Below are positions 1 to 5,701 of a DNA stretch of 6,945 nucleotides, one piece after another. The first letter of the stretch is position 1. The number at the start of each line of letters is the position of its first letter. The position numbers were made by a program, and so were the translations under genes. The notes below the pieces were generated by a model. It was not told the DNA's origin. It did no database searches and was given only the letters and a program-made list of their open reading frames with translations. Origin of the DNA: CAZLLV01 sp964560325 (GTDB taxonomy: Bacteria > Acidobacteriota > Thermoanaerobaculia > Multivoradales > DATKCC01); assembly GCA_964560325.1 (NCBI GenBank), contig CAZLLV010000476.1:1-6945 (forward strand), given 5' to 3'.

Positions 1-981
1 GGGGTACGGATCCGGCTCGGCGGCCCGCCGGCGATCGCGGCCGACGCCGCCCTTTCCTGGGACGACGTCCTGGCGTACGCCGGAGCGGCGCGCGCCGCCT
101 GGCGGCGCTACGCCGCCGATCCGAGCCCCGAGAGCTTCGCCGCGCTCGCCGGGCCGGCGCGCGAGGGGGGTCCGCTCCACCTCCTCCGGATCGCGCTCGG
201 CGAAGCGGCGGTAGCCGCCGGCTTCCGCGAGGGGGCGCCATCGCCGCCCGCGGTCGCGCTCACGGTCGATTCCGAGATCCCGGTCGGCTCCGGCTTCGGC
301 AGCTCGGCCGCGGCGGCGGTCGGCGTGATCCTCGCCTTCCTCGCCCACCAGGGCATCGACCCGGACCCGGATCTTCTCCACCGGGTCTCGCTCGAGGTCG
401 AGCGGCGCCAGCACGGCGCGCCCTCCGGGGTCGACAACGCGACGGTCATCCGGGGCGGCATCCTGGAGGCGCGCCGGACCGAGACCGGGGTCGAGATCGA
501 CCCGGTGCCGGCGCGCTCACCGGTCCTCGGCGCGATGCGGGTCTTCGGCACCGGCGCGCCGGCCGAGGGGACGGGCACGGTGGTCGCCGCGGTCCGAGCG
601 CTCCGCGACCGGGAGCCGGGCCGGGTCGACGCCGCGCTCGACCGGCTGGCGGAGCTGACCGGCCGGCTGCGCGAGGAGATCGAGCGGCGGGACGCACGAC
701 CGGACGAGGTGACCGGGATCGTGCGCGAGGCGGAGGCGCGGCTCGAGGAGCTGGGCGTGGTGCCGGAGCCGGTCCGGCGGCTGGTCCGGCGGATCGAGGA
801 GGCGGGCGGCGCCGCCAAGATCTCCGGCGCCGGCTCGCTCGCGGGCCCCGGGGCCGGCACCCTGATCGTCTACCATCCGGAGCCGGAGCGGGCCGCCGAG
901 TGGCCCTTCCTCGCCGGGCTCGACCGGTACGACGTGGAGCTGGGGGCGCCGGGCGCCCGGATCGAGGGAGAGAAGCGATGA
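1..981 (+). CDS. mvk: Mevalonate kinase (GHMP kinase family), 5'-truncated by window edge
   Basis: ATP-dependent phosphorylation of mevalonate to mevalonate 5-phosphate in the cytosol. The reading frame is open from base 1 to the TGA at 979-981 (326 residues visible). The first GHMP motif (the N-terminal PGK...GEHA region) is missing, so roughly 45-60 residues lie upstream of the window. The ATP-binding motif GSGFGSSAAAA is at 286-318. HGAPSGVDN at 412-438 is the mevalonate-kinase form of the substrate loop, and its Asp (433-435) matches the catalytic Asp of the family. The third GHMP motif, KISGAG, begins at 817 but continues SLAGPGAG rather than the usual GGGG run. The stop overlaps the start of the downstream decarboxylase. 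A phosphomevalonate kinase is the main alternative, but the Asp-Asn after SGV favours mevalonate kinase. Family assignment is firm; substrate is inferred. Confidence 0.88.
   Translation, partial: GVRIRLGGPPAIAADAALSWDDVLAYAGAARAAWRRYAADPSPESFAALAGPAREGGPLHLLRIALGEAAVAAGFREGAPSPPAVALTVDSEIPVGSGFGSSAAAAVGVILAFLAHQGIDPDPDLLHRVSLEVERRQHGAPSGVDNATVIRGGILEARRTETGVEIDPVPARSPVLGAMRVFGTGAPAEGTGTVVAAVRALRDREPGRVDAALDRLAELTGRLREEIERRDARPDEVTGIVREAEARLEELGVVPEPVRRLVRRIEEAGGAAKISGAGSLAGPGAGTLIVYHPEPERAAEWPFLAGLDRYDVELGAPGARIEGEKR
964..970 (+). promoter_or_regulatory. Ribosome binding site of the decarboxylase gene
   Basis: A purine-rich GAGGGAG lies inside the end of the kinase gene, 7 bases before the ATG at 978. 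It supports that ATG over the in-frame GTG at 900, which would add 26 low-complexity Arg/Gly/Ala residues. Confidence 0.7.
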
Positions 982-2006
982 CCGTGACCACCGTCTCCGC
1001 GCCGGCCAACATCGCCTTCGTCAAGTACTGGGGCGCCCGCGACCTCGCGCGCGCCCTCCCGTACCACCCGTCGATCTCGATGACGCTCGAAGTCTGCCGC
1101 AGCCTGACCTCCGTCGAGGTGGTCGAGGGGATCGAGGACGGCGCCGGCGACGAGGTCTTCCTGGCCGGCGAGGACGGCCGCCTGGAGCCGGCGGGCGCGG
1201 GCTTCGCGGCGCGGGTCCACCGGCATCTCGACGCGATCCGCGCCCACACCGGCCGGCAGGAGCGCTTCCGCGTCGCCACCCGCAACAGCTTCCCCGCCGC
1301 CGCCGGGCTCGCCTCCTCCGCCTCCGGCTTCGCCGCCCTGGCGGTGGCGGTGGCCCGTGCGCTCGGGCTGGAGGAGAGCCACGACCTCTCGGTCCTCGCC
1401 CGCCTCTCCGGCTCCGGCTCGGCCAGCCGCTCGGTCTACGGCGGGTTCGTCGAATGGCCGGGGGAGGCGGCGTCCGCGGCGGGCTCGGGCCCCGAGGATC
1501 TGGCGCCGGCCCGCCGGCTCGCTTCCGCCTCCCACTGGGACCTCGCCTGCGTCGTCGCCGTGGTCGAGACCGGCGCGAAGGATGTCTCCTCGCTCGAAGG
1601 CCACCGGCGGGCGACCACCAGCCCCCATTTCGTCCGGCGCCTGGACCTGGTCCCCGGGCGGCTCGACGCGGTGCGCGCGGCGATCCGGGACCGCGACCTC
1701 TCCGCCCTCGGCCCGGTGCTCGAGACCGACGCCGTCGAGCTCCACACGATCGCGATGACCTCCGTGCCGCCGATCTTCTACTGGAGCCCGGGAACCCTGG
1801 AGGTCCTCGCCGCCGTCCGGGCGATGCGCCGCGACGGCGTCGAGGCGTACGCGACAATGGACGCCGGCGCCAACGTCCACGTGATCTGCGCTCCGGAGAG
1901 CGCCGCGGCGGTCGCCGATCGTCTGAATGCCATGCAGAGCGTCGCCCGGATCATCCGGGACCGGGTGGGCGACGGACCGCGGAGCGAGACCGAGGAGCTC
2001 CTGTGA
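978..2006 (+). CDS. Mevalonate (di)phosphate decarboxylase family, probably phosphomevalonate decarboxylase
   Basis: 342 residues, a normal length for the family. ATP-dependent decarboxylation of mevalonate 5-phosphate or 5-diphosphate. The ATG is set by its RBS and by the family N-terminus SAPANIAFVKYWG at residues 7-19. Visible landmarks are GLASSASG (110-117, phosphate loop), SGSGSASRSVYGG (from 144, with Ser146, Ser148 and Arg151 at the substrate-binding positions), KDVSS...TTSP, and MDAGANVHV with the catalytic Asp at 295. Odd point: canonical diphosphomevalonate decarboxylases read KYWGK(R/A)D, while here Ala20 replaces that Lys, and LPYHPSIS (27-34) replaces LPxNSSIS. From memory, haloarchaeal phosphomevalonate decarboxylases carry a similar LPYHDSIS. 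With an isopentenyl phosphate kinase immediately downstream and no phosphomevalonate kinase, the monophosphate is the likelier substrate. The family call is firm; the substrate choice is inference. A classical mvaD is the alternative. Confidence 0.9.
   Translation: MTVTTVSAPANIAFVKYWGARDLARALPYHPSISMTLEVCRSLTSVEVVEGIEDGAGDEVFLAGEDGRLEPAGAGFAARVHRHLDAIRAHTGRQERFRVATRNSFPAAAGLASSASGFAALAVAVARALGLEESHDLSVLARLSGSGSASRSVYGGFVEWPGEAASAAGSGPEDLAPARRLASASHWDLACVVAVVETGAKDVSSLEGHRRATTSPHFVRRLDLVPGRLDAVRAAIRDRDLSALGPVLETDAVELHTIAMTSVPPIFYWSPGTLEVLAAVRAMRRDGVEAYATMDAGANVHVICAPESAAAVADRLNAMQSVARIIRDRVGDGPRSETEELL
1992..1997 (+). promoter_or_regulatory. Ribosome binding site of the isopentenyl phosphate kinase gene
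   Basis: GAGGAG lies 5 bases before the GTG at 2003, inside the end of the decarboxylase gene. It decides the non-ATG start: no in-frame ATG exists before the conserved LVKLGGS segment. Confidence 0.75.
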
Positions 2007-2863
2007 CCGACGCGCCTCGCTCGTACCACGACCATGGGCCTCGCCGCGTCACCCTGGTCAAGCTCGGCGGCAGCCTGATCACCGACAAGGAGCGGCCGGA
2101 GACGTCGCAGGACGAGACGATCCGGCGGCTCGCGTCCGAGATCGCCGGGTCCCTCGCCGGCGACCGCCGGAGCGGGCCGCCCCGCCTGGTGATCGGACAC
2201 GGCAGCGGCTCGTTCGGGCACGTGGCGGCGGCCCGGCACCGGGTGCACGAGGGGCTGGCGGACGTTCCGGCGGCGGAGCGGGCCGAGCGTCTGCGCGGCG
2301 TGGCGGAGGTCCAGGGGCGGGCGGCGGAGCTCCACCGCCGGGTGCTCGCGGCCCTGCGCGGCGCGGGCGTGCCGGCGTTCTCGATCGCGCCGTCGAGCAC
2401 CCTGGTCATGGACGGCGGCCGGCCGGTGCGGCTCGCCACCGAGCCCTTCCGCCTGGCGCTCGCCGCCGGCCTGGTGCCGGTGACCTACGGCGACGTGGTG
2501 CTCGACCGGGCGCGCGGCTGCGCGATCGCCTCGACCGAGACGGTCTTCGCGTCGCTGGTCGCCGAGCTGCGCCGGCGCGACCACGCCATCGACCGGGTGC
2601 TCTGGGCCGGCGTCACGGACGGCGTGCTGAACGCGGAGGGGCGTACGATCCCGGAGGTCTCGAGCGACGACGAGGCGGCCCTCGAGGCGACCGGCCCCGC
2701 CGCCGGCACCGACGTCACCGGCGGCATGCGGCACCGGCTGGAGAGCGCCCTCGCCCTCGCCCGCGACGGCGTCGAGTCGCTGGTCTTCGACGGCACCGTC
2801 CCCGGCCGCCTCGCCGCGGCGCTGCGCTGGGAGCCCGCGGGCGGAACGCGGGTGTTGCCGTGA
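2003..2863 (+). CDS. ipk: Isopentenyl phosphate kinase (amino acid kinase superfamily)
   Basis: 286 residues. ATP-dependent phosphorylation of isopentenyl phosphate to isopentenyl diphosphate, the last step of the alternative mevalonate pathway. The GTG start overlaps the upstream stop (GTGA). Motifs in order are: LVKLGGSLITDK (18-29, nucleotide-binding Gly loop with Lys20); GHGSGSFGH (65-73), whose final His73 aligns with the catalytic His60 of the Methanocaldococcus IPK; FSIAPSS; LVPVTYGDVVLD, with Gly163-Asp164; and DVTGGM (237-242), typical of IPK and related kinases. The segment that is ISGDD in archaeal enzymes reads IASTET here (Ser177-Thr180). The FGH motif separates it from fosfomycin resistance kinase, acetylglutamate kinase and UMP kinase. 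The neighbours supply its presumed substrate. High confidence in family; activity is inferred. Confidence 0.92.
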   Translation: MTDAPRSYHDHGPRRVTLVKLGGSLITDKERPETSQDETIRRLASEIAGSLAGDRRSGPPRLVIGHGSGSFGHVAAARHRVHEGLADVPAAERAERLRGVAEVQGRAAELHRRVLAALRGAGVPAFSIAPSSTLVMDGGRPVRLATEPFRLALAAGLVPVTYGDVVLDRARGCAIASTETVFASLVAELRRRDHAIDRVLWAGVTDGVLNAEGRTIPEVSSDDEAALEATGPAAGTDVTGGMRHRLESALALARDGVESLVFDGTVPGRLAAALRWEPAGGTRVLP

Positions 2864-3864
2864 ACACAGGGGAGCGCGTGTTAGCCTCACCCGCCGTGGC
2901 CGATCTCGACGATCTCCTGCTGCGCACCAGCCGCACCTTCGCGCTCTCGATCCCCCGGCTGCCCGAGCCGCTGCGGCGCGAGGTCACCGTGGCCTACCTG
3001 CTGTTTCGGATCGCCGACACCTTCGAGGACGCGGCCGGCTGGCCGAAAGACCGCCGTTCCCGGGCGATCGAGGACTTCGCGCGGCTGGTCGAGGCGATCG
3101 GCGAAGGCGCGGCGAGCCTGGCGCACGACCGGTGGATCGCGGAGCGCGCCGAGCAGCTCGCGGCCGACTGGACCTCCGGCGAGCCGGCGAGCGACCACGA
3201 CGGCTACCTCGACCTCCTGCGCGCCGCTCCCGAGGTGCTCGCCGCCCACGCCTCCTTCCCCGCGCCCGCTCGCGAGATCGTGGCGCTGCACACGGTGCGT
3301 ACCGCCCGCGGCATGGCGGAGTTCGTCGCCCGGCACGACGGCTCCGGCCGGCTCCAGCTCGCCGATCTCTCAGAGCTCCGGGACTACTGCTACGTGGTCG
3401 CCGGGATCGTGGGCGAGCTCCTGACCGAGCTCTTCCTGCTCGAGGAGCCGCAGCTCTTCCCCGTCGCCGATTCGCTGCGCCAGCGGGCCGACCGCTTCGG
3501 CGAGGCGCTCCAGCTCGTCAACATCTTGAAGGACGCCGCCGCCGACGCCCGCGACGGGCGGAGCTACCTGCCGCCGGGTGCCGGTCTCGAATCGGTCTTC
3601 GCCCTGGCGCGGCACGACCTCGAGACCGCCGGCGAGTACGTCCGGCTCCTCCAGGAAGGGGACGCTCCGGACGGCCTGCTCGCCTTCACGGCGCTGCCGA
3701 TCGAGCTCGCGTGGCGCACCCTCGAACGGGTGGAGAGCGAGGGGGCGGGGGCGAAGCTCGGGCGCGAGGAGGTGAAGAGCCTGGTGCGCGAGCTCGACGA
3801 GCGCCTGGCGAGGGGGGACTCGGCGATCGAGCCTCGCCGCCGGCCGGCCACCGGGCCGAGATAG
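2860..3864 (+). CDS. Squalene/phytoene synthase family protein, squalene-synthase-like
   Basis: 334 residues from the GTG at 2860 (starts at 2878 or 2896 would remove 6 or 12 residues). All-alpha head-to-head prenyl diphosphate synthase, expected to join two farnesyl diphosphates into squalene or a related C30 product. It shows the substrate-binding segment TSRTFALSI near residues 23-31, the first Asp-rich motif DTFED (Asp53, Asp57), YCYVVAGIVGE (176-186), and the second motif NILKDAAAD (Asp225, Asp229) followed by DGRSYLP. The SRTFAL...ADTFED and YVVAG pattern resembles the single-gene squalene synthases of sterol-making bacteria more than the HpnC/HpnD pair. No C-terminal membrane segment is visible, unlike eukaryotic squalene synthase, so it is probably soluble. 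It is the last gene of the isoprenoid operon (GTGA overlap with IPK). Phytoene or dehydrosqualene synthase activity is possible. Confidence 0.88.
   Translation: MNTGERVLASPAVADLDDLLLRTSRTFALSIPRLPEPLRREVTVAYLLFRIADTFEDAAGWPKDRRSRAIEDFARLVEAIGEGAASLAHDRWIAERAEQLAADWTSGEPASDHDGYLDLLRAAPEVLAAHASFPAPAREIVALHTVRTARGMAEFVARHDGSGRLQLADLSELRDYCYVVAGIVGELLTELFLLEEPQLFPVADSLRQRADRFGEALQLVNILKDAAADARDGRSYLPPGAGLESVFALARHDLETAGEYVRLLQEGDAPDGLLAFTALPIELAWRTLERVESEGAGAKLGREEVKSLVRELDERLARGDSAIEPRRRPATGPR
2868..2874 (+). promoter_or_regulatory. Purine-rich RBS-like site that leaves the squalene synthase start ambiguous
   Basis: AGGGGAG sits 5 bases after the GTG at 2860 and only 3 bases before another in-frame GTG at 2878, with a third GTG at 2896 some 21 bases away. 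It fits none of them at ideal spacing. If it is functional, the true start may be 2878 rather than the overlapping GTG at 2860. Confidence 0.4.
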
Positions 3865-3867
3865 CGC

Positions 3868-4506
3868 CTACTCCAGCAGCGCTTCGATCCCTTCGGAATC
3901 GGGCTCGCTCATCTGCTCGCCCAGCTCCTCCCGGATGTGAGCCAGGAGCGGCCCTTTGAGCGCCGGCGACTCGCGGACCCGGGCGAGCAGGTCCTCGACC
4001 AGGGCGAAGAGCTCCGGGCCGAGCCGCTCCTCCAGCCGCTCGAGATAGGCGCGGCGGTTCTTCTCCTCGACCCGCCGGCGCTGCCACTCCGGGTCCCAGA
4101 GGCGCGAGAGGTCGTCCAGCTCCTCGTCGGCGGCGAGCTCGTTCCACTCGCCGTGATCGAACCAGATGCCGCCGCAGTTGGCGCACCGGTCGAGGTAGAA
4201 GGCGCTCTGGCCGCCGTCGCCGTCCGACAGCGGGGCGCGGACCAGGATCCGGCCGCAGTCGGGGCAGAGGCCTGCCTTGCGGTCGATCTCCAGATCCTCC
4301 GGCGGCGCCTCCGACGGGGAGAGCTTCAGCACCCCGCCGCCGGAGCGCCACTGGCCGATCTCGTCCCGCGTCAGCCAGACGCCCTTGCAGCGGGTGCAGC
4401 GCGCCGGGTAGAGCGGGGTCTCCTCGTCCTCGTGCCGCTTGTAGACCAGCGGCTCCTTGCGCTCCAGCGTCTCCTCGCGGCACTTCGGACAGCTCAGAAC
4501 CTTCAT
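3868..4506 (-). CDS. Double zinc-ribbon (zf-TFIIB-like) protein of unknown function
   Basis: 212 residues. Two zinc-ribbon modules are visible: Cys6-x2-Cys9 with Cys37-x2-Cys40, followed by KGVWLTRDEI; and Cys81-x2-Cys84 with Cys108-x2-Cys111, followed by GGIWFDHGEW. The C-x2-C-x-G-[VI]-W-[LF]-[TD]-x-x-E pattern is that of the bacterial zf-TFIIB zinc-finger family, whose roles are mostly unknown. The second half, from about residue 125, is charged and probably helical (EWQRRRVEEKNRRAYLERL), with coiled-coil potential. No signal peptide or membrane segment is seen. Its ATG is 7 bases after the stop of the second acyl-CoA dehydrogenase, with GAGG 5 bases upstream, so it is probably the third gene of that operon. 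Its TAG lies 3 bases from the stop of the convergent squalene-synthase-like gene. No specific function is claimed. Confidence 0.85.
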   Translation of the reverse strand: MKVLSCPKCREETLERKEPLVYKRHEDEETPLYPARCTRCKGVWLTRDEIGQWRSGGGVLKLSPSEAPPEDLEIDRKAGLCPDCGRILVRAPLSDGDGGQSAFYLDRCANCGGIWFDHGEWNELAADEELDDLSRLWDPEWQRRRVEEKNRRAYLERLEERLGPELFALVEDLLARVRESPALKGPLLAHIREELGEQMSEPDSEGIEALLE

Positions 4507-4511
4507 TCCGA

Positions 4512-4515
4512 CCTC
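4512..4515 (-). promoter_or_regulatory. Ribosome binding site of the zinc-ribbon gene
   Basis: On the minus strand GAGG(T) lies 5 bases before the ATG and overlaps the TGA stop of the second acyl-CoA dehydrogenase. This suggests re-initiation or coupled translation within one mRNA. Confidence 0.6.
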
Positions 4516-5701
4516 ACCGGGAGAGCCCGTTCTGGATCAGATGCCGCGCGATCACCAGCCGCTGCATCTCGCTCGTCCCTTCGTAGATGGTGGTCACCCG
4601 CACGTCGCGGTAGAGGCGGGCGATCTCGTACTCCTCCGAGAAGCCGTTCCCGCCGTGGATCTGCTGGCTCTGCCAGACCGCCCGGTTGGCGGCCTCGGAG
4701 GCGTAGACCTTCGCCTGCGAGGCGAGACGCCCGGCGAGCGCGGTCCCCTCCTCCACCGACGCCGCATGGTACGCCAGCGAGCGCGACGCGGCGAGCGTGG
4801 TCGCCATCTCCGCGATCTGGAACCGGATCGCCTGGTGCTTCGCGATCGGCACCCCGAACTGCACGCGGTCCTTCGCATAGGCGACGGCGAGATCGAGCGC
4901 CCGCTGGTGGATGCCGACCGCCTGGGCGGCGATCCCGAGACGCGAGTGGTCGAGGGTCGCGAGGGCGATCTTCAAGCCCTGCCCCTCGGACCCGAGGAGG
5001 TTTTTCGCCGGCACCCGGCAACCGGAGAGGACCAGCGCGCAGGTGCGCGAGGCGCGCAGGCCGACCTTCTCCTCCGGCGCGCCGACCTCGAGCCCCGGCG
5101 CATCCGCCGGCACCACGAAGGCGGAGATCCCCCGCTTGCCGGCTTCCGGATCGGTCTTCGCCATCACCACGTACCAGCGGGCGAAGCCGGCGTTGGTGAT
5201 CCACGCCTTCTCGCCGTCGAGCACCCAGTCGCCGCCGTCGCGCACGGCGCGGGTGGTGAGGCTCCCGGCGTCGCTGCCGGCACCCGGCTCGGTCAGGGCG
5301 AAGCCGCCGAGCGCGCCGCCCGCGAGATCGGGCAGCACCCGCCCCTTGAGCTCTTCGCTCCCGAAATGGACGATCGGCCAGCAGCAGACGGAGTTGGTGA
5401 CCGAGAGGGTCACGCCGATCGAGGGCGAGCGGCGGGAGATCTCCTCGATCGCGATGCAGTAGGTGAGCGGGTCGAGGCCGGCGCCGCCGTGCTCCTCCGG
5501 CACCAGCATGCCGAGGAGACCGAGCTCGGCGAGCTCGCCGACGATCTCCTCCGGGAAGGCGTGCGCCCGGTCGCGCTCCGCCTCGCCGGGGGCGATCCGC
5601 TCCTCGGCGAAGCGCGCGACCGTCTCGCGCAGCAGCTCCTGGTCCTCGGTGAGCGAGAAGTCGACGCCGACGGCGCCCGGCACGGCCTCCGCGACGGTCA
5701 T
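4514..5701 (-). CDS. Acyl-CoA dehydrogenase, second of a tandem pair
   Basis: 395 residues, FAD-dependent alpha,beta-dehydrogenation of an acyl-CoA, passing electrons to ETF. Order: N-terminal helical domain starting FSLTEDQELLRETV (about residue 14), PEEHGGAG, the flavin/substrate signature FALTEPGAGSDA (about 130-145), the middle beta domain with WITNAG and KVGLRASRTC, then the C-terminal helical domain with QIHGGNGF (347-354) and IYEGTSEMQ, whose Glu374 is the catalytic base position of short-chain and related dehydrogenases. All key residues are present. The start overlaps the upstream stop (ATGA) and has only a weak GAG as RBS, so translation is probably coupled. The N-terminus is about 11-13 residues longer than its paralogue's. 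Chain-length preference (short, branched or aromatic) cannot be decided from sequence. Confidence 0.93.
   Translation of the reverse strand: MTVAEAVPGAVGVDFSLTEDQELLRETVARFAEERIAPGEAERDRAHAFPEEIVGELAELGLLGMLVPEEHGGAGLDPLTYCIAIEEISRRSPSIGVTLSVTNSVCCWPIVHFGSEELKGRVLPDLAGGALGGFALTEPGAGSDAGSLTTRAVRDGGDWVLDGEKAWITNAGFARWYVVMAKTDPEAGKRGISAFVVPADAPGLEVGAPEEKVGLRASRTCALVLSGCRVPAKNLLGSEGQGLKIALATLDHSRLGIAAQAVGIHQRALDLAVAYAKDRVQFGVPIAKHQAIRFQIAEMATTLAASRSLAYHAASVEEGTALAGRLASQAKVYASEAANRAVWQSQQIHGGNGFSEEYEIARLYRDVRVTTIYEGTSEMQRLVIARHLIQNGLSR

Noticed and set aside
1927..2859. N-terminal extension of the squalene-synthase-like frame through the IPK gene
   Set aside because: The extension overlaps the entire IPK gene in another frame and is low-complexity; family homology begins only after about 2900.
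870..2890. Long minus-strand open frames opposite the decarboxylase and IPK genes
   Set aside because: Their translations are Arg/Ala/Gly-rich without family motifs, a normal by-product of very GC-rich coding DNA on the other strand.
3841..3858. Inverted repeat CGGCC/GGCCG near the end of the squalene-synthase-like gene as a terminator
   Set aside because: A 5-base stem inside coding sequence with no following U-run; such pairs are expected by chance at this GC content.
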